This document shows, one piece after another, positions 1 through 10,400 of a stretch of 64,000 nucleotides of DNA. The position numbers and the translations under genes were made by a program. The stretch is from Ectocarpus siliculosus. Its lineage: Eukaryota > Sar > Phaeophyceae > Ectocarpales > Ectocarpaceae. The stretch's first letter is position 1. Each line of letters opens with the position of its first letter. Where the stretch lies: NCBI GenBank assembly GCA_000310025.1, contig FN648111.1:62001-126000 (forward strand), written 5' to 3'. The notes under the pieces were generated by a model that worked only from the letters and a program-made list of their open reading frames with translations, was not told the DNA's origin and did not search any database.

Positions 1-17
1 TTGCCCACGTATTCCAG

Positions 18-143
18 GGCAAGTACGAAGAAGCAGCCTCCCTGTTACTGCGGGTCCTGGAAATTCTAGATGCAAAAGTAGGCAGAGAACACCCCACCTA
101 TGCTACAGCGCTTAACAGCCGGGTGGGGTTGTTGAAGCTGCAG
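18..143 (+). CDS. TPR-repeat exon (one 42-aa unit), gene truncated by window edge
   Basis: One exon of exactly 126 bp, bounded by an AG acceptor (..TTCCAG before base 18) and a GT donor (GTGAGAG after base 143), both in phase 0. It encodes a single 42-residue tetratricopeptide unit of the kinesin-light-chain type: GKYEEAASLLLRVLEIL, then VGREHPTYATALN, ending GLLKLQ. TPR units form helix-turn-helix hairpins that bind protein partners. Brown algae are known to carry NB-ARC/TPR genes in which each TPR is a separate exon of this size, proposed as pathogen receptors that vary by exon shuffling. No NB-ARC part is in the window, so receptor identity is inference. The exon at 1016-1141 is a close copy; broken units lie between them. 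Confidence 0.8.
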
Positions 144-470
144 GTGAGAGCCACGAGCCGTTCGAGCACGTTTCGTGCGTTTGGCCTCTGGACGCTGTAA
201 TGCTGGTGGGGAAATCGAAGCAAGGCAGCCGGTGGTAGCTGCTGGAAAATTTATTTATGTGTGAAAGGCGGTAGTGTTCCAAGACGGTTCTGCGGGGGAC
301 TTGGGAGACCGTTTTCGCACTGTGGGTGTCAATGCTCACCTATCGCACAAGTAAGTGAAAGGGATCGAAATTTTCAAGAAAGGTGTTTGATGCTTTTTTG
401 AAATCTTCCGTGCTCTGCAACCGGCCGGGTTGTTTAAGGAGGTAAGTCAAAGCCTTCAGAGGTTTCCCAG

Positions 471-943
471 AGTACTGGGCCTCGAGCACCCGGATGAGGC
501 CCACGCGGTCGACAATCGAGCGGGTGTGGTTGAGAAATGTTTTCTCCGCCGTTGTAGACCCCACCTTGGCAGACCTATGCATGGTACTGTGCCACCCTAT
601 CTTCGGCTGCATGCCAGGGCAAGTATGCCGAGGCTGAGCCATCTATTGGTTTTTTAGCCGATATACGAACAGGTTGTCGGCCCCGAGTATCGGCATGTGA
701 CCGTGACGCTCAACTCAAGGCTGAGGTCGTTGGGCAAAGTTCCTCCGCAGCCCTCGATCCGGCCTCATTCGCACCCCACCCTGACACGCTGTCCACCGTT
801 ATGTCCCTGCACGCCAGGGCAAGACACTGAGACTGAACCACTCTTTGAACGGGAGCGGGCTGTACGAGAGAATTTCCTGGGTCCCGATCACCCCGATGTG
901 GTCCAGTCGCTTAACAACTCAACAACGAGGCCGGGGTATCGAG
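471..943 (+). pseudogene. Decayed TPR exon cassettes (three remnants)
   Basis: Three damaged copies of the 42-aa TPR exon. 471-531 keeps only the second half (VLGLEHPDEAHAVDNRAGVV) with no acceptor in front. 618-739 starts correctly after CCAG with GKYAEAEP, then shifts frame; VVGPEYRHVTVTLNSR continues in another frame. 818 to about 943 also starts after CCAG; loss of one T in the GGCAAGTAC start shifts it out of frame, after which TETEPLFERERAVRENFLG and PDHPDVVQSLNN follow in the new frame, with no usable 3' end. The acceptors at 618, 818 and 1016 are about 200 bp apart, so the array grew by tandem duplication of exon plus intron. Unless bypassed by splicing, these units cannot contribute TPRs. 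Confidence 0.7.
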
Positions 944-1015
944 CATTTGTTCGTCGCCAGTTTGATCTGCTTACCTACTTGTCTTGATTGATCACATACA
1001 CACCATACATTCCAG

Positions 1016-1141
1016 GGCGAGTACGAAGAGGCGGACTCCTTGATGTTGCGGGTCCTGGATATTCTGGGTACAACCGTAGGCAGAGAACACCCCAGCTATG
1101 CTGCAGCGCTTAGCAACCGGGCGGAATTGTTGAGACTGCAG
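1016..1141 (+). CDS. TPR-repeat exon (one 42-aa unit), intact
   Basis: Again exactly 126 bp in phase 0, with acceptor ..TTCCAG and donor GTGAGAG. It encodes GEYEEADSLMLRVLDIL, then VGREHPSYAAALSNRAELL, ending RLQ. It differs from the exon at 18-143 by scattered substitutions at both conserved and variable TPR positions, and the intron sequence after it is also alignable to that after 143, so both are products of one segmental duplication of about 1 kb. It is either the last surviving TPR exon of the gene entering from the left, or an unused cassette: no following coding exon or terminal exon was recognised before the LINE at 2.5 kb. Confidence 0.75.
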
Positions 1142-2523
1142 GTGAGAGTCACAAGAATTAACCATGAGTGTTGTTGTGTTCCACCTCTGGATACTGCAGT
1201 GCTGGCGGGGTTGTTGAAGAAGGGGTCGAGAGCTGCTGGAAGATTACAGAGAGATTTGCAATGTGAAGAGAAATTTTCAGAACGGTTCTCGAGCCACTGT
1301 CTTCGACAACTTTGCTTTGTGAACGTCGTTGCTCAGCAACCGCACAAGCGGGCGAGAGCCATAAGTTGCCTGTTGATAACTTCCGTGCTGTATAACTGGC
1401 CGGGGTTTTGAAAGCAAGTTTGAGCCGTCAATATTTTCTCTGAGAATGGTTTGGATTTCAGGCTGTTGAATAGTCGAGTGATTGCACGGGAACGCTCCAC
1501 GAAATGTGTGGTAAAACAAACACGTCTTATTGGACGATTGTGGCACTACCGCTGTATTTCGGAATGTCTGTTCCCATCCTCATGCCGTTCGCTCACCACA
1601 CCATCCATACATGTACTACTTTTGCCAATGTTTTCCGCCGGAAGCAGTTCTTGCTCCTTGGTTGGGGTACTATACTACTCTTCTTTTTCGTTTCGTTCTT
1701 AGGTATGGTGACGTCATGGAGTCCGTCCGTCTCTGGCATTCCCGGTCAAACCTGAGAGCGAGGTCCTCCACGTTGTCGCTCAATCGATTTGCCTGTCCGC
1801 CTCTGTCACGCCCTATTGATACCTCAGCGAGCTGCTTGACGCAGACTTCGGAGAGCCGCAGTGCTAATACAGCTCGTCATGTGCGGGACGATCAGCTCCC
1901 TCGACGCCAAGCTGTTCCATTGGTATACAGGGTGACTGAAGGCCCGATCAAACGGTCGCCAGTTGAGCAACCGCCAGTTAGCGAGGATAGCACCGACGTA
2001 GTCGCTGAGCTGGATCTAGGCGACCAATGTCTCTTCAATTCTGCCCAGCCTCCACGGACTTGCGGCGTTCATGACGCCTAACGACGTCGGGTTGGATGCC
2101 TGCAGCGGGTCAATACCTGCAAGGTGTCGAGCTTGTGGGTATCGTCGTTGCTACTATCTACGATGGAGTGTGCGCCAACTCTATCATGAGCGCCGGGGTA
2201 GTCAAGGCAATAGGAGGGGTTTCAGAAGCAGAAGCATAGGCAGAAGCGGATCTTGCGATAGTACAGTTAACTTTTCAGCCGACACCTCAACAGGCAGCGG
2301 TAGCTGTTAGAGCAACAAGATTATTTACATTCATGTCGTCAGCAACTGCACCTGTCGTTTATGTACGTGGGAACCCCATATCGCATTCAAGAAGCAACCA
2401 AGATTCATCAACAATCAAGACAAGCATGCCAAAGAGAGAGGGGCGAGATGATCCCTGAGTTCAACTTTGTTCAGTGGATCCTACGGAGACGCTCCTGATG
2501 CGCGCGAAGGACAAGCCGACTAA
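1142..2523. other. Non-coding stretch after the TPR array
   Basis: Bases 1142-1420 repeat, with divergence, the intron sequence at 144-430: both start GTGAGAG, carry a TCTGGA..CTG block and end in a CTTCCGTGCT..GGCCGGG block. From about 1421 to 2523 no recognisable protein, RNA or repeat was seen. The open frame at 1530-2081 has no family features and no splice support. The stretch stops at the 5' truncation point of the LINE. Confidence 0.5.
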
Positions 2524-3417
2524 AATACAACATCACAGCCCCCCCCGCCTCCACCGCTGACCATCGAAGCAGCGGGACAGAATTACGCCCAGACGACCGA
2601 GTTCCGGTACCTCGGTGGCCTCGTCAACGAACATGGCGACCTCACCCGGGAGATCAACTACAGGAGCAGAGGAGCATGGGCGTGCCTCAGGCGATATGGC
2701 CGGGAGCTCTTCGACAGACCGAAAGCGCCATTCCGACTCAAGATTCACCTGCTCCAGGCGGAGACGATGGAGGCACTGCTGTGCGGCTGCATGACATGGT
2801 CACCACTCAGCGGCCACTATCAGACGCTGCGGTCGACACACCACCGACTGCTCCTTCGAGTTATCGGGTACAAGCGCAAGAAAGGCACCTACCGGCAGCT
2901 CTCTTACGCCCAGACGCTGAAGAGGTTCGAATGCCAGAGCGTTGAAGCCACGATCCGACAACGACGCCTACTGTTCGCGGGAGCACTGGCAAGGCAGCCG
3001 GACGGGCGACTCCCGAAACGATTGATGCTCGGCGAACTGGCGGGGGGGGAGAAGCCACGTAGGGGGGGACAGGAACAGAACTGGCCGAAGTGTGTGCTCG
3101 ACGACCTGAAGGCAGTCGGGGCCGACCACGGATCTACGAAAACCGATCCATGCTGTCTCGGAATCCCGGTACCGAAAGACGCGACACCGAAGTTAAAGTG
3201 GATGGAAGCCGCGAAGGTGGAGGGGGGAGTACCCTGTCATGCGGCGGTGCTGCAGGGAGCTGAGAGGTTCATGACCTCCTGGCACAAGGAGGAAGAAGAG
3301 GCCAGCCGACAACGAGCGCTCAAACGAAACCACAAGCCAACAACCAATGGGGCGGGAGGGGGGCAGGAGACGGACGAGACGGCGAGGAAAGAAAGCAAGC
3401 GAGAAGAGATGGACTGA
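2524..3417 (+). pseudogene. LINE reverse transcriptase, C-terminal fragment
   Basis: A continuous frame of 297 codons from just after an in-frame TAA (2521) to TGA at 3415-3417, with no initiating methionine of its own. The start of the fragment matches the C-terminal region after the RT palm/thumb in LINE polyproteins: FRYLGGLVNEHGDLTREI, then SRGAWACLRR, KIHLLQAETMEALLCGCMTW, and a downstream block with QRRLLFAGALAR. The catalytic palm (F/YxDD) and the endonuclease are missing, so it cannot be active. The C-terminus is rich in Glu, Lys and Arg. The closing part (AAVLQGAERFMTSW..QRALKRNHKPTTNGAGGG) recurs in the copy at 47.4-47.6 kb, which confirms it belongs to the element. Confidence 0.85.
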
Positions 3418-4066
3418 GTGGCGCGATACGTGCCGGATTGAATTTCTTTTAGCCAATTTCCCCCCCCCAACGCTGCGCCATTGCACCAACCCCCCACTAG
3501 TGATGACGTACCATTACCATGTATCGCTGGTTGGTGGCCATGTTTGCGTGTTTACTCGTTCGTTAGTGATCTCTCCACCGTGTGCCTTTTTCTGTCTCTT
3601 ATTTCTTGTTGTTTTCGGCCTGGTTCCTTTTTGTCCTCGCTCTTTTTCATTTTTTTTCTCTTTCCTTATATTACTGTGTCCTTTTAATGTTTTTCTCTTT
3701 TTCTCTCTTTTTCTGTGCCAGATGGCCTTGTCTCTGCTTGCGTTGTGAAGTACCAAGATCGAACCAAGGGGGTGTACCTCTTTCTCTCCGGCCCGTGATA
3801 GTGACTCCTAGCCTCAGTTGATACCTCGCATAGCGCGTAGAGGGAGTGGAGGACTCCAGAATATCTGTCGTTGGTTTCCATTGACTTGCGGACCCCTCGG
3901 GGCCAGTTTATTTGAGTGTACCTTTTTAGGGTAAGTTAACCCGTGACCACGGGAATCGACCGCGTCGAGTGTTGGATCAGTACGGGCATACGAAGGTACT
4001 GGGTAGAGAGAGATCGGAACGGTTTTTAATGTGAAGACAACAACAACAACAACAACAACAACAACA
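2524..4066 (+). mobile_element. 5'-truncated non-LTR retrotransposon (LINE), copy 1
   Basis: Contains the C-terminal part of a reverse-transcriptase polyprotein (2524-3417), a 3' UTR that is strongly pyrimidine-rich between about 3570 and 3720, and a terminal (AAC)n microsatellite at 4038-4066. A truncated 5' end plus a simple-repeat tail is the usual mark of target-primed reverse transcription. The same 3' sequence is found inverted at 44659-45250 and 47204-47622, and a diverged relative occurs at 55453-55615, so the family is multi-copy and of different ages. Target-site duplications were not resolved by eye. Confidence 0.85.
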
Positions 4067-6316
4067 TTCCTGAGCCAACCTCATTCCAATATGGGTTAGC
4101 CAAACGGGCAACCCTACCGTGGCATGGGTCATGCTGAACGGTCCACTCTAGTGCTGCAGCACATATTTTCCAGGACACCTACGGTGCAATCGTTGTGTTT
4201 CGAGCGCTCACGTGTATGCTGTACTCAGAGAGTCACGCATGTCTTTACCGCAGCGATTGTTATGGCATCTACGCTCGGTATTTCAAGCGGCTCTACGTTG
4301 TGTGTTGTCTCCTTTTGTACGCGTACCACTCTGCAGGGTTAGGATTTCTTTACGAAACATGTATCGCCTCGCCGGTCTCGGGACTATCACACGTATTTAT
4401 TCGTAATTTAGGCGGCTTTGTGTTGTGTGTAGTGCCCCTTGTACGCGTACAACTTTGCAGGGTTTGGGCAACAATTTTCAGGCGCGTATATATTGCCTTG
4501 CGGTCTTGAGGTGTTCATATCGAACCATCCGCACGTGTAGGAACGTGTCAAGAGAGCGAATCAACCTTCCGTGCGTCCTCGTATTTTTGTTCCCCGCCAT
4601 CGGTGTGTGCTATGGATCATCATGAGTCTGCGGCATCTAGTTTCACCGGCGACGTCCGGTTCCGGCCGTCGGGCATTACTGCCCCGGGTGGTGAGGGCGT
4701 GAGGAGTGGGTCTTGCCTTTCTCTTCCGCCTCAGGGACAACTTAACTATTTGTTGTTGTTTTTCGAGGGGGGTTGTCTACGGCGCCCTGAGAGCAAGTCA
4801 GTTCACACCGGATGGTATCGCTGGTGGCGACGTCATGCAGGCAGGACTACGGCCCAACAGTTCCAGCCTATTCATGGTATCCATACCGCAGTGTAGCGTC
4901 CGCGATTGAGAAACGACCCTTTCAGAAATGAAGGCTCAATTGCTGTAAATCAGAAACCTCGACCGAGAAATACACCTCAGCTGTGGATCCCCAACTACAC
5001 TCTCAATAATTATCTACTTTTGGTTGCTCGACAGTGGTGAGAAAATAAGACATTGAGCCTCGGCCCCAAATTGACGTTTCGTAAACCCGGGCGCTAGCCG
5101 TAGTACCTAGCCAAGGGGTAGCATCATGGCTGTCCTTGTTCTCCACAAAACTGCACAATTCACTACTCGAGTTCCACTTCGAACCGCGAACAATTCAAAA
5201 ACGAATTCAGTCGCCTAAGTCAGCGTGAGGCCAGACCACTCTCAAGAATTGGTACCTCTGCCAACCGTGCACGAGGGCACATTGTGAGGTTGAAACACGA
5301 GCAACAGACGGCCGCGCAAAAAATACAATATCGTAACGTTTTAAGCGTTCGGATATCATCGAGGTACGAAACGCCTTACTTTTTCGACCTACCGGTCTTC
5401 AACAACAACACAACGCCCTACCGAGAGTGCGCCACGTTCATCGGGATCACGCGCAACCACCAAGACGTACGTTCTTTCCCGCCACAATTCCGCCCGCCGG
5501 CCCTAGTGTAAAATACTCTGGTCCAATAGTCTCCAGATGCAACGGGCCTCCACCCCTAACCACAACCACGGCATCAACAACCGTCACCATTTGATAACCC
5601 GAGCAACGGGGAGGTACTGCCGTACAAAACAACAGCAGGCAGCGCCTTATTCTCGCCACCACCAGCTCACGTGCTCCGTTCTCTCCTGATACGCGAACAG
5701 GACTTCCCGCGAAGTGTGTTGCTTCTCTCATTGTCCACACGGCAGGAACTAGCCCACCGCACGCAGCAAGACGCTCCATCGACGTTCATCCAGCTACTGT
5801 GCGGGATACAATCAAAACCAACCCCCTAAACTACCCAACTATTGCAACAATCCAAGTTGAGACCTTGAGCAGGCCTTTCATTGCAGAATGTGATCATTCC
5901 CCGCCATAAACTAACCCACCCCCGCCGAAACGCATACAGGACCGACTGTTCGGTACAAACCCCCGTTAACTTGAAAAAACGAACGCTCTCATTCCCATCC
6001 GCTTGAAAAACGCAAATAACCAAAAATTATCATTGGAACACCAACTCGCGCAGTGGAATAGGTGCGCGTCGCCGTGCAACCATGACTTAAGGGTGGCTGG
6101 CGCATTGCCCGGACTAATGGTACGGCGTATGCACCATCACGTCATATTGCGCTGTGGAAAGCTTGAAACAGACCAAACAGCGTTGGAGATCAACCCCGGT
6201 GGCCTTGTTGGCGGAAAACATAACTACAGGAGGAGCGGTACCGTGTATACCATGGCATATTGTACTTGACGGTACGGAATGGAAAAGACACCACGCGGTG
6301 GAAGATCCATCAAAGA
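4067..6316. other. Intergenic region with a short tandem duplication
   Basis: No gene recognised. Bases about 4287-4412 and 4413-4520 form a diverged tandem pair of roughly 128 bp; each copy carries GTTGTGTGT, then TTGTACGCGTAC and CTGCAGGGTT (TTGCAGGGTT in the second). The rest is unremarkable. The 3' end of the asparagine synthetase gene lies at the right edge, so its 3' UTR on the minus strand should fall within about 5.9-6.3 kb; no clear poly(A) signal was assigned. Confidence 0.5.
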
Positions 6317-7390
6317 TCAAGCCTCTGTCGCGTGGGCTACACCAGTTGCCTTCTTAGCGCCATCGGCGCCGACCTCGAACTCGTCCCCGTAGGCGTCATC
6401 GTGCACCCCACCGATGGCACGGCCGGAGCAGTCCGCGCGGTTCTGCAAGGGAGGTCGAGGCGAGGGCGGGGGGGGGGGGGGTATGATGTCCGTGGTTAAT
6501 AAACCACCCAGAATGCTGCTTCTCTCCTTGTTAGGTAGGTGGGCAAGAAAACAGCACCAAAATGGCGGGTGATATCCTAAAATCGAACAAGACCCAAAAC
6601 TCTTGCATGGTCAACAGACGCGTCCTTCGTGTTTTTGGCGTTGCACCTTGAAAGACTCGTCCCACTCGAGAGCGCGGGCGGTAGAGCATGCGATCGACTT
6701 TCCCATGGGCACGGTCTCCGCCGCAGCAGGGGTGGGGAAGAACTCCTCGAAGATCTTGCGGTACAAGTACGCCTGCCAAGATTTCAGAAAACGGTTCGCA
6801 AAGGAATGAGAAAAAAAACGTTAAGAGCAAGGGTAAGGACAGCAGGCGTGGGGGCTGAAAGGACTATCGAATGGGTCAAGAACTGAAGATGTCCGACAAT
6901 ATTGTCCGGCAGACAAAACCAAGTACAACGGTTGGCGTTAGGGCTTCATTCAGCCAAGCAGTTACGGTTGTCATGTAGGGGGAAAGGGGGTCAGAAACAA
7001 AACCGTTTGGACAGGCATGGTGACTCAGCGAGGGATATGCTGGGCGGTTTGTTCGCCAGTGCGTGTGTACCGTGTCTGCGATGAACACCCAAATCCTGTC
7101 CTCGAGGACCTGTGAGTAAATCAGCTTGATCGTGTTAATAGATGCAACAGCGGATATCTGCAGATGACGTCTATGCGCAAAAACAAAATTTCCACTTTAA
7201 AGACGGTGGGTCGACTGCCGCAAAACGTTCCTTTTTGGCGCAAAGCAGACAAATGAGGCAAAAACACAGAGAGAGAGGACACACATGTGCAAGAAATACG
7301 AAAAAGGTGAATTCTCCGTTCCCCTGGATATTATTTGTCATCATCTGTCTTTTATATGCTGGTCTATCTGTCTGTCTCTCTCTTCCCATG

Positions 7391-7466
<76 letters not shown>

Positions 7467-10400
7467 TCTCTCTCTCGTCTATCGTCTATGTGTATCTTTC
7501 CCCATTTCATTTTCTCACCTCTTTCGTGGCGGGCGGGTCCCGCGGGAAGCGGTTGGCCCGGTGCTTGAACTGCTCGTCCGTCACCTGTGGGGTTGAAAAT
7601 CGAACATTGACATTGCACAGGAACAAGACGGAAATAAGCGCAATCAACACCACTATTGTGGCAGCCGTACTGTGAGTTAGTTCTGTGCAACGGGCATCGA
7701 AGGAAAGCACGGGCCCAACCAGTAGACAGAGGAATACAACAGACGTCGAACACATGTATAAACGTCGTCGTGAAGCGGTTCGAGTTTTGACGCCTTGCCA
7801 ACGGTTAGTCATTGAGCGGCCAACAAATAGTACCAAGCGGCAAAATATGGTCAGCGCGAATCGTCCCTGGCGTTGGTTGATTCTAAAACACGAAGGAGCA
7901 CCGCGTACCATCCAAGCGCCAACACCCTAACCATCATGTGACCAAAGTTCCGATTTCTACGTTGTCTGCAGAAAGGTCGTAAACACACATGGAAGGTTTT
8001 TCGTCGGTGTATCATCCTTGCCGCCGTGATTCGTGAATGTGCACCTTCGCGATGTTGTGCTCACGAACAAGATGTTGGAGCCGGTTCTCTCGAGGGGAGG
8101 CACAAATAATAACCAGATCATCCCCGTGACGTAAGGGTTAACAGTCTTGCGAAGGTTTTTCATCCCACGAAAGGTTTCAGCTGAAGCATGAACATCACTT
8201 CACCTCCTCAGCGGCCTTGGCTCTGAGCTCGTCTATCCAGTTGTAGCCGACTCCGTCGCTGAACTGCTCCTTCTGGCGGTAGAGGATGTGCTGGGGCAGG
8301 TAGACATCCTCCGGCGTGTCGAACGCCTTGCGCATGATGTACTTCTCGATCTTGCCCTGTTAGTTATTTTGTCGTTGACGGTAACGAGACGTCACACGTG
8401 TTGTTTTGTCGCTGTCGGTCAGGAGACGATGCACATGATACCAAAGCTTTATACATGAAAGAAAACACCACCACACACCCCAGACCATCACCCAAGAGGC
8501 GGCACGCGTTCGAGGATGGACTCATCGGTCGTGCCCCTGTGTCGGATTGTCACCATCACGCTACAATACATCGGACTACGACTCATGTCAAGTAATTCCG
8601 TGTACTCCTGCAGGATTGATAATGGAAATGGCTCATCAGTGGCGTACGCCAGGCACGCAACGGAGTGGTTAGCAGGCGAAAAACGTTTTCATCTGGCCCT
8701 CTCTTAATCATGGCTTGTTGCGCAACAGCTGCTTTGAATTTAGACGTTCCACAACACATACAATGCATGGGAGGATGTGTATGTCCACTACGGTAATGTT
8801 GTCCTGAGCTCTTGGCTTGTAGAGACGAGCAGAGAACCTTGGGCAAAACTTTCCTCTCGAGAAACGCTGAGCAGCACACAGTAGGCACGCATTGAACATC
8901 GTGTACAACGTACCTTCCCATTGTAACCAAAAAATGCCTGGGTAGACAGATCAAGAGATGCATCCGTTCCTGATAATCTTATTCGCTTGCCTGGCCATCA
9001 TGGGCTTCGAGCGTACCCATGAAAGTTTTCATACACTCCCCCGTTTGAACCATGCAGCCAGCCGCTAATACTAAAAGAAAATTAAAACATGTTATGCATA
9101 CACCAGTCGAATAAAACCATCCCAGCCAGAAGAGGCGTATTATGCTACATACAACCCATCACCTGCGGGGAAACTAACCGTGGCCTTCAAACAAAACCCG
9201 ACCGCCAACAAGACCTAGTCGTGACTGACTGACTGACTGAATGACTCACGGGAGCAACCATCTTGTCCTCCGGGTTGGTCATCATGGCCTCTTCGATGAA
9301 GTCCACATCCAGGAAAGGCACGCGTGCCTCCACCCCCCACGAGGCGGTGCTCTTGTTGGCTCTCGCACAGTCGAACTGGTGCAGCGCCAGCACCTGAAAC
9401 ATGAAACATGAAACGTGAAACGTGCGCGTGAAACGTAGTTAAAACGAAGTGTTCCGGTTTTTTACTACTTCATGTATTGACGAGTAACTCATTGCTTAAG
9501 AGGCAAAGAGTCTGACTTCTGGGTCCAGGCGGAGGCTGTTCATTATCGACACGTAAAGTCATGGTATCATAGGATTGTCTTGACGGGAAGAGCTTGACTT
9601 GTTCTATTGGACTATCTATTTTGAACACGAAGCGCCGTGAGAGACGCGGGGAGGAAAAAACAGGTTGCTGGCTGCGGCGTGGAATCGACCCGAGCCGCGC
9701 GAACAAGTTGATTGATCGGGACAACACCAAGAGGGATGGAAGGCTGTATTACTTTATTTACAAACCACGGGGGCGGTGCAACACGGCTACTGGTATTCGA
9801 GGTGCTTGTGCGGTCTTCCGAGTGTATCCAGCAGAGATATCGGCGTGGAAAAAAACAAAAATGAAGGTCTCTGCCACCTTCTTCGTGTGTGGCCCTGGTT
9901 GATTCGCCAAGAATATACCGAAAGGTGGAGACTGGCACCAGAAAGAAAGAAAGATGCCCCGACAACACATTAAGAAAACACACACACGCACGCATTTCTG
10001 TTTTCAGCCGCACTGAGACTGGAGATTTTTCTATGGCGAGTCGGCTAGCGTGGTAGATGCTGATAATAGCAACAACAACAGAAAGCACGGACACTGCAGA
10101 GCCTAGTGGTGGTAGGGAAGAAATCCAGCGCTTTGTTGTATTGCATTGTATTGTATTGTTTTGTATCGTATTGTATTGCATTGTGCTGCACCTTGTCGCG
10201 TGTTTCCTCGAAGAACTCTTGCCCGTTGGGCGCCTTGTGGAAGTAGAGGTACCCACCGAGGAGCTGCGTGACGGAAAAAGACAAAAGACACACATGACGA
10301 ACAAGAGATACATCCAAGGAACGTAGAGTATTATAAGAACGCATGACACAACAACATTCCGGCACAACCAGATTGGCACAATGTACGAAGAGCGCCAAAG

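Noticed and set aside
7142-7675. Open frames rich in Ser-Leu or Arg-Glu dipeptides over 7.36-7.6 kb
   Set aside because: They are translations of the (CT)n/(GA)n microsatellite inside an asnB intron; a stop-free dinucleotide run gives open frames in several registers.
9659-9740. GGGTCGATTCCAC on the minus strand as a tRNA T-arm
   Set aside because: No cloverleaf with acceptor, D and anticodon arms could be drawn at the right spacing; the position is inside an asnB intron.
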